This document shows positions 8,835 through 17,310 of a DNA stretch of 64,000 bases, piece after piece (the first letter of the stretch is position 1; every line of letters starts with the position of its first letter). The DNA is from Pokkaliibacter sp046614695 (lineage in GTDB: Bacteria > Pseudomonadota > Gammaproteobacteria > Pseudomonadales > Balneatricaceae): assembly GCF_046614695.1 (NCBI RefSeq), contig NZ_JBKKHQ010000012.1, forward strand, positions 124,001 to 188,000, written 5' to 3'. The notes beneath the pieces are model-generated. The model ran no database searches. It saw only the letters and a program-made list of their open reading frames with translations, and had not been told where the DNA came from. The translations under genes were made by a program, and so were the position numbers.

Positions 8835-8866
8835 AAAAAAGCCCCGCAATTGCGGGGCTTTTTTAT
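8835..8866. terminator. Intrinsic terminator of dedA (bidirectional)
   Basis: Perfect stem GCCCCGC-AATT-GCGGGGC flanked by an A-run on the left and a T-run on the right. It lies 17 bp after the stop of the leftward dedA gene and also stops transcription coming from the island. Confidence 0.9.
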
Positions 8867-8882
8867 TGCTCATACCAACCTG

Positions 8883-9524
8883 TCAGCCCTTATCCGTCTC
8901 TGCTTTGCTGCGAAAGAAATCCTTGGCATGGGTTGCTACCGGAATCAGTGAGATCACCACAATGCCAAGGGAAAACCATTCCAGATGGTCACGTACCCAG
9001 GGAATCGCGCCGAGCCAGAAGCCAGCGAGGAGCACAACGCAGCACCAGAGCAAGCCGCCCATTATGTTATAGAGAATAAACTGGCGAAAATTCATGGTCG
9101 CAAGGCCCGCCAGAAATGGGCCGATGGTGCGAACAATCGGAATAAAGCGGCCGATGATGATGGTCGCACCGCCAAAACGGTCGAACCACTCCTGCGTTTT
9201 TTTAAGGTGCTGAGGCTTTACCCAATTGCGCTTCACCAGCTGTTGGCCGATGGGAGAGCTGGCAACCCAGTAATTCACAGAGTCACCGAGTACGGCTGCA
9301 GCACTCACACAGAGAATGGCGGTGACGGGCGACATGCCGGAGGCGCCTAAAAAGGCACCGGTGGCAAACAGCAGAGAATCACCCGGCAGAAAAGGGAAGA
9401 CCACCAGACCGGTTTCGCAAAAGATAATGGCGGTAATAAGCGCCAGTCCGAGCAGCCAGTTCTGCTGCAGCAGGGTCATAAGCTGATGGCTATCGGTGAG
9501 CCATCCCAGTAATCCGCTGAACAA
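8883..9524 (-). CDS. DedA-family membrane protein
   Basis: A 213-residue inner-membrane protein of the DedA/SNARE-associated (VTT) family. Family members include undecaprenyl-phosphate and other lipid flippases needed for envelope integrity and membrane potential. Seen in the sequence are the ETGLVVFPFLPGDSLLF segment near residues 38-54 and the re-entrant motif GRFIPIVRTIGPFLAG near 120-135 with its two conserved arginines. There are about five hydrophobic segments, and the C-terminus is short and charged. It has its own terminator and no obvious operon partner. It marks the chromosomal side of the island junction. Which DedA paralogue it is (YqjA, YghB or DedA) is not decided. Confidence 0.88.
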   Translation of the reverse strand: MFSGLLGWLTDSHQLMTLLQQNWLLGLALITAIIFCETGLVVFPFLPGDSLLFATGAFLGASGMSPVTAILCVSAAAVLGDSVNYWVASSPIGQQLVKRNWVKPQHLKKTQEWFDRFGGATIIIGRFIPIVRTIGPFLAGLATMNFRQFILYNIMGGLLWCCVVLLAGFWLGAIPWVRDHLEWFSLGIVVISLIPVATHAKDFFRSKAETDKG

Positions 9525-9641
9525 TGTCGCGCTCCCTTATTGGCGCTCTTGCGGGCGCAGTATCGGAATTTCCAGGCAATCATCCTGCGGGGCAAGTCTT
9601 AGCTCAGGCTTAAGAGCGCATGGGGCGTGTGGTCAGGACAT

Positions 9642-9667
9642 AAAAAAACGGCGCATCAGGCGCCGTT
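9642..9667 (-). terminator. Intrinsic terminator behind the leftward SDR gene
   Basis: Stem CGGCGC/GCGCCG with a 5-base loop. On the minus strand it is followed by a run of T, 20 bp after the stop of the SDR gene at 9688. Confidence 0.85.
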
Positions 9668-9687
9668 GCAAAGGAGAGTGTGTCCGT

Positions 9688-10470
9688 TCAGGACATGATC
9701 AGGCCACCGTCCACATTGATGGTCTGGCCGGTAATGTAGGTGGCATCCTCGCTGGCGAGGAAGGCGACGAGCCCGGCGACATCATCACCGGTGCCTGCGC
9801 GTTTCATCGGGATGTTTTCAACCCACTCGGCCATCAGCTCACCCGGTTTGTAGTCGCCGAGCATAGAGCCCCAGACCTTGTCGTTGTAGTCCCACATCTC
9901 GGTTTTGATGATGCCCGGGCAGATAGCGTTAACGGTGATGTTATCGGTGGCGACTTCTTTCGCCAGACTCTGGGTGATGCCGACCACACCGAACTTGCTG
10001 GCGGCGTAGTGGGGCGTATAGATAAAGCCCTGACGTGCCTGTCCGGATGCCGTGTTGATAATGCGGCCGCCACGGCCGCTTTTACGCATATAGCGCAGCG
10101 CTTCCTGACAGCAGAGGAATACGCCTTTGGTATTCACATCCAGAATCAGATCCCATTCTTTCTCGGTCATGTCCTCGACTTTGGCGATGGTGATCACGCC
10201 TGCGTTCTGAATCGAGATATCCACACCGCCGAAGACTTCTTCGGCTTCCGCATACAGGCGTTTCACATCTTCCAGCTTGCTGACATCGCACACCACCGTA
10301 TGCACCGGCGCACCGGCTTCCTTGAGATGAGCGGCTTGTTCATGCACGGCAGCTTCGATGGAAGCGATCACGACATTGGCTCCTTCCTTCAGGAAGCGCG
10401 CCGCAATCGCCAGACCAATGCCCTTGTTGCCGCCCGTGACGACGACGGTTTTCCCGGTGAAACGTTGCAT
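9688..10470 (-). CDS. Short-chain dehydrogenase/reductase, probable polyol or sugar dehydrogenase
   Basis: A 260-residue classical SDR. The cofactor motif TGGNKGIG is near residue 10, NAG near 87, the catalytic serine lies in NTASGQARQG and the Tyr/Lys pair in YAASK. The C-terminal GQTINVDGG is typical. Such enzymes use NAD(P) to oxidise polyols to ketoses or the reverse. I chose the ATG at 10470, which has AGGAG seven bases upstream, over the longer frame from 10554, whose first 28 residues look non-coding. It is divergent from the ABC importer operon across a 393-bp control region and so probably belongs to the same regulon, oxidising the imported compound. The exact substrate is unknown; sorbitol-type dehydrogenases are the nearest resemblance by eye. 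Confidence 0.85.
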   Translation of the reverse strand: MQRFTGKTVVVTGGNKGIGLAIAARFLKEGANVVIASIEAAVHEQAAHLKEAGAPVHTVVCDVSKLEDVKRLYAEAEEVFGGVDISIQNAGVITIAKVEDMTEKEWDLILDVNTKGVFLCCQEALRYMRKSGRGGRIINTASGQARQGFIYTPHYAASKFGVVGITQSLAKEVATDNITVNAICPGIIKTEMWDYNDKVWGSMLGDYKPGELMAEWVENIPMKRAGTGDDVAGLVAFLASEDATYITGQTINVDGGLIMS

Positions 10471-10622
10471 CCTGCCTCTCCTTGTTTTTGTTGAGGTGGT
10501 AAGTGTTGAGACGATGATTCTTGAGGTCTGCTTATCTGGGATGAAGGCAGGCAAGCGCGTAATCGTCTTTTGCCTGTCTTGGTGGAGGATATCCTACGCC
10601 ACTTCTGCATAAAAAATTAATA

Positions 10623-10636
10623 TCGAATATTTATCC
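10623..10636 (-). promoter_or_regulatory. Shared 14-bp motif, copy 1
   Basis: On the minus strand this reads GGATAAATATTCGA. It matches the copy at 15445 at 13 of 14 positions. It is a candidate site for the SorC-family regulator encoded at 21201-22148. Confidence 0.5.
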
Positions 10637-10822
10637 AAAATAGTTTTGCTGAATTTATCTCACTATTTAGGTGAGTTAAATGAGGCTTTATGCGGCTTGG
10701 CCAGAGAAATACCCGTGAAAAATCCGCAGGAGATGTACTTTTTTGTGCTCTTATCTACGACTTTTTGCTGTGGTCGGGCTGTTGACAGTTTCCGGGGCGG
10801 CTGGTTGAATAGTTAATCATGC

Positions 10823-10836
10823 ACGAATAAATATCC
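10823..10836 (-). promoter_or_regulatory. Shared 14-bp motif, copy 2
   Basis: On the minus strand this reads GGATATTTATTCGT, 11 of 14 bases the same as copy 1. It lies 28 bp upstream of the ABC permease start, in the usual repressor or -10 zone. Confidence 0.45.
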
Positions 10837-10863
10837 AGATAATAAAAGTAAGAGGAATGGCGC

Positions 10864-11874
10864 ATGGCTAATTCGGGTGATGTGGGCGTTATGCCAGCCA
10901 CAACCATGGCAAGCTCACGGACTACTAAACTCTGTGCAATGTTCTCGATGCGCGGCGCGACAGGCCCGCTGATCGGGCTGGTTGCACTGTGCATCTTTCT
11001 GTCGGTGGCGACAGACTCCTTCTTCACGCTTCGCAACTTCCTGAACATTCTCGATCAGATCACGGTGCTTGGCATCATGGCGGTGGGCATGACCTTCGTC
11101 ATCCTGATCGGCGGGATTGATCTGGCGGTGGGTTCGGTGCTCGCGCTGGCGATGATGGTGATGGGTTATCTGGCCAATTACATGGGCGTGCCATTACCAC
11201 TGGCCATTGTGATTGCCCTTGGCGCTGCGGCGCTGGCGGGTCTTGCCTCCGGCGTCATGATTACCCGTTTTCGTGTGCCTGCCTTTATTGCCACGCTGGC
11301 GATGATGTCCGTTGCCCGCGGTCTGGCCAACATGATCACGGACGGTCAGCAAATCGTCGGCTTTCCTTCCTGGTTCAACATGGCGGCGATCATTCGTCAC
11401 GCCGGCTTCCTGACCATGACCGTGGCGGTGATGCTGGTGGTCTTCGCGATTGGCATCGTCTATCAGCGCTACCGCGCCGGTGGCCGTGCGCTCTATGCCA
11501 TAGGTGGTAACGCTGAAGTTGCCCGCCTTGCCGGTATCAACGTCAAAAGCGCCACCACCTGGGTGTACGTGATGTCCAGCCTGCTGGCCGGTCTTGCCGG
11601 TGTGGTGATGGCGGCGCGTCTGGATTCTGTACAGCCAAGCTCAGGCTTTGGTTATGAACTCGACACCATCGCGGCCGTGGTTATCGGTGGCACCAGCCTG
11701 TCAGGGGGTACTGGCGGTTTGGGCGGTACGCTGGTGGGCGTACTGATCATCGGTGTGCTGCGTAATGGTCTCAACCTGCTGGGGGTCTCACCCTTTATGC
11801 AGCAGGTCGTGATTGGACTGGTCATCGTGCTGGCCGTCGCTGCCGAGACCTACAAGAAAAAGAAACAGGCCTGA
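10864..11874 (+). CDS. ABC transporter permease, ribose type (RbsC-like)
   Basis: A 336-residue integral membrane protein of the BPD_transp_2 family that forms the homodimeric channel of carbohydrate ABC importers. About 8-10 hydrophobic segments follow a polar N-terminal 30 residues. The family motif GGIDLAVGSVLALA sits near residues 77-90, and GGTSLSGGTGGLGGTLVG near 278-295 is the typical C-terminal loop. GAGGA lies 7 bp before the ATG. It is the first gene of the importer, in the order permease, binding protein, ATPase, and should work with both. The substrate cannot be read from the permease; sugar alcohols, pentoses or branched sugars are all possible. Confidence 0.9.
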   Translation: MANSGDVGVMPATTMASSRTTKLCAMFSMRGATGPLIGLVALCIFLSVATDSFFTLRNFLNILDQITVLGIMAVGMTFVILIGGIDLAVGSVLALAMMVMGYLANYMGVPLPLAIVIALGAAALAGLASGVMITRFRVPAFIATLAMMSVARGLANMITDGQQIVGFPSWFNMAAIIRHAGFLTMTVAVMLVVFAIGIVYQRYRAGGRALYAIGGNAEVARLAGINVKSATTWVYVMSSLLAGLAGVVMAARLDSVQPSSGFGYELDTIAAVVIGGTSLSGGTGGLGGTLVGVLIIGVLRNGLNLLGVSPFMQQVVIGLVIVLAVAAETYKKKKQA

Positions 11875-11982
11875 TTCAGATTTCACGGCTTCGCCTGCGA
11901 AGCCAACCATTCGGGTAACGCCGGATAACCAGTGGGCAGCCGTACCGATACGGATGACCTGAACTCCAACGAGGGGATTAGC

Positions 11983-12918
11983 ATGAAAATGATAAAAACA
12001 ATGCTGGCTAGTGCTGTTGTCGCATCAACCTTGCTGGCACCGATGACCTCATCGGCCGCTGAAGTGAAAAAGATTGGTCTGGCGGTTGCTAACCTGCAAG
12101 CCAACTTCTTTAACCAGATCAAGCAGTCGGTCGAAGCCTACGCAGGCGACAAGGGCATTCAGGTGATTACTGTTGATGCCCGTGGCGACAGCGCCACCCA
12201 GGTCAGTCAGGTACAGGACCTGCTGAGCCAGAATATTGATGCATTGATCTACATCCCCGCGGGTGCCGCAGCGGCCACCGTGCCTGCTCGTCTGGCCCAT
12301 GCTCAGGACGTTCCGGTCATCAACATCGATCGTAATGCTGACGGCGAACCCGGTGACACCTTTATTGCGACTGACAGCGTGGCGTCGGCTTATCAGGTGT
12401 GTAAGCACATCATCAATGAAGCCGGTAACAAGGGCACCATGCTGATGGTTCACGGTCAGAAAGGTACAACCCCTGAGCGCGACCGTACCGAAGGCTGTAA
12501 TAAAGCCATCGCCGAATATCCTGATGTGAAAGTGGTGGAAGAGCAGTGGTCACAGATGTGGTCACAGGATGAAGGCTTCCAGATCACCCAGAACCTGCTG
12601 CAGGCGCACCCCGATACCGACATTATCTTCGCGCAGGCCGATGGTCTGGCACTGGGTGCCGCCCAGGCGGTGAAGGTTGCTGGTCTTGACCACCGCGTTT
12701 ATATCGGTGGTTTTGATGGCGATACCGCCGCGCTGGAAGCGATTCGTGATGGCGTCTTTGATGTGACCGCCACCCAGCAGACCCAGAAGATGGGCCGTCT
12801 GGCCGTCGATATGGCCGACAAACTGGTGAAAGGTGACAAGGTTGAGCCGGTCCAGCTGCTGGATGCGACCCTGACCACCAAAGACAACGTCGACGGCTTT
12901 ATCGCCAACCATCCGTAA
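11983..12918 (+). CDS. Periplasmic sugar-binding protein of the ABC importer (RbsB-like)
   Basis: A 311-residue solute-binding protein of Peripla_BP_4 type. A signal peptide is clear at residues 1-24, with a hydrophobic core ASAVVASTLLAP and cleavage likely after SSAA. The mature part starts EVKKIGLAVANLQANFFNQI and has the two-lobe pattern with hinge-type segments PVINIDRNADGE and YIGGFDGDTAAL. GAGGGG precedes the ATG at 11983 by six bases; the frame open from 11932 is not needed. Binding-pocket side chains likely include Phe/Asn near the start and Asp/Arg pairs in the middle and C-lobes, as in ribose-type proteins. Ligand identity is the most useful missing fact for this locus. Confidence 0.92.
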   Translation: MKMIKTMLASAVVASTLLAPMTSSAAEVKKIGLAVANLQANFFNQIKQSVEAYAGDKGIQVITVDARGDSATQVSQVQDLLSQNIDALIYIPAGAAAATVPARLAHAQDVPVINIDRNADGEPGDTFIATDSVASAYQVCKHIINEAGNKGTMLMVHGQKGTTPERDRTEGCNKAIAEYPDVKVVEEQWSQMWSQDEGFQITQNLLQAHPDTDIIFAQADGLALGAAQAVKVAGLDHRVYIGGFDGDTAALEAIRDGVFDVTATQQTQKMGRLAVDMADKLVKGDKVEPVQLLDATLTTKDNVDGFIANHP

Positions 12919-12972
12919 TGGATGACTGACGCTTCACGACACGACTGATAATGACAACAAGAAGGTAGTGCT

Positions 12973-14466
12973 ATGACTTCACACGCAGACGCTCCGATCC
13001 TCTCACTCCGGCAGATCCGTAAATCCTACGGGCCGACTGAAGTGCTGCACGGTATCGATATGGAAATCTTCGCGGGTGAAGCCATCGCGCTCCTGGGTGA
13101 AAACGGCGCCGGTAAATCGACCCTGTCCGGGATCATTGCCGGTTCCAAGTCACCTTCCAGTGGCGACATGACCTGGCTGGGCGAGAACTACTCGCCCTCC
13201 ACCCCTCGTGAAGCCATTGATCTTGGGGTCGGGCTGATCCATCAGGAGCTGCGCTTACTGCCGCACCTGTCGATTGCTGAAAACGTGTTCGTGGGGCGTT
13301 ACCCCATGAAAAACGGGCGCGTTGACCGTGCCCGCATGGAAGCCGAGGCCAATGAACAGATTCGCCGTCTGGGTCTGACCATTCCGGCCAGCCGCAAGGT
13401 GGAAGGGCTGTCCACTGCCAACCAGCAGCTGATCGAGATCGCCAAGGCGCTAACGCTGAAAGCCAAGCTGCTGATTCTCGATGAGCCGACCGCCGCCCTC
13501 GGTGGTGCGGAAACCGAGTTGCTGTTCAAGCAGATTCACAAGCTTAAAAGTGAAGGGGTGGGCATCATTTATATCTCCCACCGCCTCGAGGAAATCCGCC
13601 AGATCGCAGACCGCATTGTGGTGATGCGCGATGGCTCAAAAGTCCGTGAGTTTCCTTCGGCAGATCTGCCGGTGCGTACCATTGTTGAAAGTATGGTGGG
13701 TCGCAGCCTTGAGCAGATGTTCCCGCCGGTGCCGACACCCAAAGAGAGCGTGGTGCTGGAAGTCAAAGGGCTGACCTCTGCAGAGGGCCGCTTTAACGAT
13801 GTGAACTTCAGTGTCCGTGAAGGTGAGATCTTCGGTATTGCGGGCCTTGTCGGTTCCGGTCGTACCGAGCTGGTGCGCGCCATCACCGGTGCGGACCCCA
13901 TCGCTTGCGGTCAGGTGCTGATGCACGGCGAGGAAATCACCCCGAAAGAACCTGCCGAGGCCATTCAGCGCGGCATCGTCCTGGTGCCGGAAGATCGCAA
14001 ACTGCAGGGGCTGGTGCTGGAGCACAGCATCGCCGACAACATCAGCTATTCCAATATCGAGTCGGTGTCCAAGTCCGGCTGGATTAACCAGAAGCGTATC
14101 CGCGAATTTGCTGACAGCAGTATTCGCAAGTTCGGCGTCAAAGGCATCGGTGAGCAAAACGCCGATGAGATGTCCGGCGGTAACCAGCAGAAGGTGGTAA
14201 TCGCCAAATGGCTGGCACGTAACCCGAAAGTGGTGGTGCTGGATGAGCCGACCCGCGGCATTGACGTCGGCGCGCGCTCCTCGATTTACGAAATCATTCA
14301 TGGTCTGGCCGACCACGGCGTCAGCGTCATTGTGGTCAGCTCGGATCTGGAAGAAGTACTGGGGGTTTCCAACCGCATCATGGTGATGGCACACGGTCAG
14401 CAGACCGGCATTCTTGAGCAGAGTGAAGCCAATGATGTCTCGGTGATGGAGCTGGCGACTGCCTGA
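12973..14466 (+). CDS. ABC transporter ATPase with two nucleotide-binding domains (RbsA-like)
   Basis: A 497-residue double ATPase of the carbohydrate uptake family. Domain 1 has Walker A GENGAGKST near residue 41, signature variant LSTANQQ near 147 and Walker B LLILDEPTAALG near 166. Domain 2 has the degenerate loop GLVGSGRTE near 293, signature MSGGNQQKVV near 400 and Walker B VVLDEPTRGIDVG. It energises import with the permease and binding protein encoded just upstream. The start has an AAGGTAG stretch 6 bases before the ATG. The length is normal for RbsA/MglA proteins. Confidence 0.93.
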   Translation: MTSHADAPILSLRQIRKSYGPTEVLHGIDMEIFAGEAIALLGENGAGKSTLSGIIAGSKSPSSGDMTWLGENYSPSTPREAIDLGVGLIHQELRLLPHLSIAENVFVGRYPMKNGRVDRARMEAEANEQIRRLGLTIPASRKVEGLSTANQQLIEIAKALTLKAKLLILDEPTAALGGAETELLFKQIHKLKSEGVGIIYISHRLEEIRQIADRIVVMRDGSKVREFPSADLPVRTIVESMVGRSLEQMFPPVPTPKESVVLEVKGLTSAEGRFNDVNFSVREGEIFGIAGLVGSGRTELVRAITGADPIACGQVLMHGEEITPKEPAEAIQRGIVLVPEDRKLQGLVLEHSIADNISYSNIESVSKSGWINQKRIREFADSSIRKFGVKGIGEQNADEMSGGNQQKVVIAKWLARNPKVVVLDEPTRGIDVGARSSIYEIIHGLADHGVSVIVVSSDLEEVLGVSNRIMVMAHGQQTGILEQSEANDVSVMELATA

Positions 14467-14537
14467 TCGGTACCGGCGCAGACCCTGAACAGAATTACCT
14501 CAAATAACAAACGCATTAAGTACAAGTGGTGATAACG

Positions 14538-15326
14538 ATGACTCAAGACGTGTTGAATGCCCCCGCGCTGTTTGATCTCTCCGGACGTGTGGCGCTGGTC
14601 ACCGGTGCCGGTAGTGGTATCGGCCAGCGGATTGCACTGGGACTGGCGCAGTCCGGTGCAGATGTTGCCTGTCTTGACCGTCGTACCGATGGTGGCCTGC
14701 AGGATACTGTGGCGCAGATTCAGGCGTTGGGTCGCAAGGCACTGGCGTTGTCTGTGGATGTCACCTCCAAAGCCTCGATGCAGGAAGCGGTTGCGGCTAC
14801 CGAAGCGGAGCTTGGCCCGCTGGAAATCGCCGTCAACGCGGCTGGTATTGCTAACGCCAATCCCTGCGAGGAGATGGAAGAAGATCAGTACCAGACCCTG
14901 ATGGATATCAACATGAAGGGCGTGTTCCTGTCTTGTCAGGCTGAAGCCAACGCCATGCTGAAACACGGCAAGGGCTCCATTATCAACATCGCCTCCATGT
15001 CTGGCGTGATCGTCAACCGTGGCCTTGAGCAGGTGCACTACAACGCCTCTAAAGCCGGTGTGATTCACATGAGCAAAAGCATGGCGATGGAGTGGGTGCA
15101 GAAGGGCATTCGTGTGAACTCCATTAGCCCCGGCTATACCGCCACGCCGATGAACACCCGTCCTGAGATGGTGCACCAGACCAAAGAGTTTGAAGCCCAG
15201 ACTCCCATGGGTCGTATGGCTAGCGTCAACGAAATGGTCGGTCCGGCGATCTTCCTGGCGAGCGATGCTTCCTCGTATTGCACCGGTGTCGATCTGCTGG
15301 TGGATGGCGGCTTCTGCTGCTGGTAA
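14538..15326 (+). CDS. Second short-chain dehydrogenase/reductase of the sugar/polyol locus
   Basis: A 262-residue classical SDR with TGAGSGIG near residue 20, NAAG near 96, catalytic serine in NIASMSG, YNASK as the Tyr/Lys pair, and a VDGG end. It is distinct from the SDR at 9688, sharing only general family features by eye. It follows the ATPase gene by about 70 bp and is probably in the same transcript. The ATG at 14538 with GGTGA five bases before it is preferred over GTG at 14526. It most likely oxidises the imported polyol, or an isomer, to a ketose for the kinase; direction and coenzyme preference are not visible. Confidence 0.87.
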   Translation: MTQDVLNAPALFDLSGRVALVTGAGSGIGQRIALGLAQSGADVACLDRRTDGGLQDTVAQIQALGRKALALSVDVTSKASMQEAVAATEAELGPLEIAVNAAGIANANPCEEMEEDQYQTLMDINMKGVFLSCQAEANAMLKHGKGSIINIASMSGVIVNRGLEQVHYNASKAGVIHMSKSMAMEWVQKGIRVNSISPGYTATPMNTRPEMVHQTKEFEAQTPMGRMASVNEMVGPAIFLASDASSYCTGVDLLVDGGFCCW

Positions 15327-15423
15327 GCGCATAACAATCACAGACGTCAGCCGGGGCCGCTGCAAGGCGCTGGCTGACGGGCTGGGTGAGTCCCCTTGGT
15401 GGTCTCGTCCCGGTTTTCTGCAG

Positions 15424-15456
15424 GCATATTTTTTTCGCCACTGCGGATAAATATGC
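15424..15456. repeat. Inverted repeat before the transketolase genes
   Basis: Arms GCATATTT and AAATATGC, perfect 8 bp, separated by 17 bp. The right arm overlaps the 14-bp motif at 15445. Together they make a likely operator for an internal promoter in front of the split transketolase. Confidence 0.45.
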
Positions 15457-15458
15457 GA
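15445..15458 (+). promoter_or_regulatory. Shared 14-bp motif, copy 3
   Basis: GGATAAATATGCGA, one base different from the copy at 10623. It lies 27 bp before the ATG of the transketolase N-subunit gene, consistent with a regulated internal promoter. Confidence 0.5.
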
Positions 15459-15484
15459 AATGGAATAATTATGGAGGAATGGTT

Positions 15485-16315
15485 ATGAATCCGTTCTTGC
15501 TATCCGTTGAAGAGCTGGAAAAAAAGGCACGGGCGGTGCGTCGTCGCATCATTCACCTGAATGCCAATAGCCCGGCCGGTGGTCATACCGGCGCTGATCT
15601 TTCCCAGGTTGAACTGGTGACCGCGCTGTATTTTCGACTGCTGAACTGCAGCCCGGATCGTCTTAATGATCCTGAGCGCGACATGTATATCCAGTCCAAG
15701 GGCCATGCGGTCGGCGGTTATTACTGCGTACTGGCAGAAGCCGGTTACTTCCCGGAATCCTGGCTTGAGACTTATCAGCACAATGATTCCAAACTGCCCG
15801 GTCACCCCGTGCGTCAGAAAACGCCAGGTGTGGAGCTAAACACCGGTGCCCTGGGTCACGGCCTGCCGGTTGCGGTCGGTCTGGCGCTGGCGGCCAAGCG
15901 CGATAACAACCCGCGCAAGATTTATGCAATTACCGGTGATGGTGAGCTGGCCGAAGGCAGTAACTGGGAAGCGGCCCTCGTCGCGGCGCATTACAAGCTC
16001 GATAACCTCATCATCATCAACGACAAGAACAAGCTGCAGTTGGCAGGCCCCACGGCGGAAATCATGTCAACCGATCCGCTGGATCAGAAATGGCGTGCCT
16101 TCGGTATGGAAGTCACCGAGTGTCAGGGCAACGACATGGCCTCGGTGGTCTCAACGCTGGAAAGCCTGAAGCCGAATGGCAAACCCCATGTGGTGATCGC
16201 CAACACCGAAAAAGGCGCGGGAATTTCCTTTATTCAGGGACGTCCTGAATGGCACCACCGCGTGCCCAAGGGCGAGGAAGTCGGTCTGGCACTGGAGGAG
16301 TTGAACGATGAGTAA
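15485..16315 (+). CDS. Transketolase-like enzyme, N-terminal (thiamine diphosphate pyrophosphate-binding) subunit
   Basis: A 276-residue protein equal to the first domain of transketolase. Visible are the early histidine in AGGHTGADLS, the KGHAVGGYY segment, the ThDP/Mg motif GDGELAEGSNWEAAL with INDKN ending it, and LNTGALGHGLPVAVGLALAAK. It binds the diphosphate of ThDP and pairs with the downstream C-subunit to make a full two-carbon transferase. I chose the ATG at 15485, with GGAGG seven bases upstream; the longer frame from 15386 has an unrelated N-terminus. Split transketolases of this kind occur in sugar catabolic operons, including the apulose-4-phosphate type of apiose pathways, as well as in deoxy-sugar clusters. 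Confidence 0.92.
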   Translation: MNPFLLSVEELEKKARAVRRRIIHLNANSPAGGHTGADLSQVELVTALYFRLLNCSPDRLNDPERDMYIQSKGHAVGGYYCVLAEAGYFPESWLETYQHNDSKLPGHPVRQKTPGVELNTGALGHGLPVAVGLALAAKRDNNPRKIYAITGDGELAEGSNWEAALVAAHYKLDNLIIINDKNKLQLAGPTAEIMSTDPLDQKWRAFGMEVTECQGNDMASVVSTLESLKPNGKPHVVIANTEKGAGISFIQGRPEWHHRVPKGEEVGLALEELNDE

Positions 16316-17246
16316 TGCAGAGCATCTTGCCACCGTGATGGTGCAGCAGTTTATGCATGCCGTGGAAGCCGGTGTGGATCTCGTGCCTGTGGTTGCCGAT
16401 TCCACCTCCACTGCCAAGATCAAACCCTTTATGGAGAAGTATCCCGGCCGCGTGGTGAATGTCGGTATCGCCGAACAGGTGATGGTCGGCACGGCGGCGG
16501 GCCTGGCCCTCGGCGGCAAAGTCGCGGTGACCTGTAATGCCGCGCCGTTCTTGATCTCTCGAGCCAATGAGCAGGTGAAGGTCGATATCTGCTACAACAA
16601 CACCAACGTCAAACTCTTTGGCTTGAACGCCGGTGCCAGCTACGGCCCGCTGGCGAGCACGCACCACAGTACCGATGACATCTCTGTGATGCGCGGTTTT
16701 GGCAATATCGAAATTTACGCACCTGCCTGTCCTCTGGAGTGCCAGCAGATTATCGATTACGCCATTAATAAGGTCGGGCCAGTCTACATTCGTCTTGATG
16801 GCAAAGCCCTGCCGGTGCTGCATGATAAGAGTTATGAATTCGCTCCCGGCAAAGTCGATGTATTAAAGCAGGGGAATGATGTCGCGCTGGTGGCATTGGG
16901 TTCAGCGGTGCATGAAGCCGTGGATGCCGCCGCATCGCTGGCCGCTGAAGGTATCGACGCAGGCGTTATCAGTCTGTCGTCCATCCGTCCGCTGGACCGT
17001 GATGCCCTGGCTGAGGCCCTGAAAGGTTACCGCTGTGTGGTGACGGCTGAGGAGCACAACATCAACGGTGGCGCCGGTTCGATTGTGGCCGAAGTGCTGG
17101 CGGAATATGGCATCGGTGCACGTCTTGCCCGTTTGGGCATCAGTGATGGCGGCTATGCCATTGCCGGTGATCGTGCCTCGACCCGTGATGCACTGGGTAT
17201 TGATGCCAAGGGCATCAGCGCTAAGGCCCGTCAGCTGCTGGGATAA
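16308..17246 (+). CDS. Transketolase-like enzyme, C-terminal subunit
   Basis: A 312-residue protein covering the pyrimidine-binding and C-terminal domains. The catalytic glutamate that activates ThDP is in NVGIAEQ near residue 50. The substrate-phosphate side has histidines in STHHSTDD near 122, and the C-terminal domain starts near 185 (VALVALGSAVHEA). Its start overlaps the N-subunit gene by 8 bp, so the halves are made in step. In this setting it would take a two-carbon unit from a ketose phosphate made by the FGGY kinase and release a shorter sugar phosphate, probably a triose phosphate given the isomerase gene that follows. Confidence 0.92.
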   Translation: MSNAEHLATVMVQQFMHAVEAGVDLVPVVADSTSTAKIKPFMEKYPGRVVNVGIAEQVMVGTAAGLALGGKVAVTCNAAPFLISRANEQVKVDICYNNTNVKLFGLNAGASYGPLASTHHSTDDISVMRGFGNIEIYAPACPLECQQIIDYAINKVGPVYIRLDGKALPVLHDKSYEFAPGKVDVLKQGNDVALVALGSAVHEAVDAAASLAAEGIDAGVISLSSIRPLDRDALAEALKGYRCVVTAEEHNINGGAGSIVAEVLAEYGIGARLARLGISDGGYAIAGDRASTRDALGIDAKGISAKARQLLG

Positions 17247-17310
17247 CCCGGCAGCCTGACGCAGGCGAAATACAGTTCACAAGAATAATGCTAAAAACAG
17301 GACGCTGAGC

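Larger units (their letters stand above)
10471..10863. promoter_or_regulatory. Divergent control region of the sugar/polyol locus
   Basis: 393 bp between two divergent catabolic units. It holds two copies of a 14-bp motif (10623-10636 and 10823-10836, starts exactly 200 bp apart) and an inverted repeat CTCAC-TATTTAG-GTGAG at 10659-10675. It is AT-rich compared with the genes on both sides. No ORF is credible here. Confidence 0.6.

Noticed and set aside
9496..10494. 332-codon open frame on the plus strand
   Set aside because: Lies antisense to a clear SDR gene, shows histidine/aspartate-rich shadow composition and has no family features.
13636..15365. Two long minus-strand frames (252 and 322 codons)
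   Set aside because: They mirror the ABC ATPase and the second SDR; His/Gln-rich composition is typical of antisense shadows.
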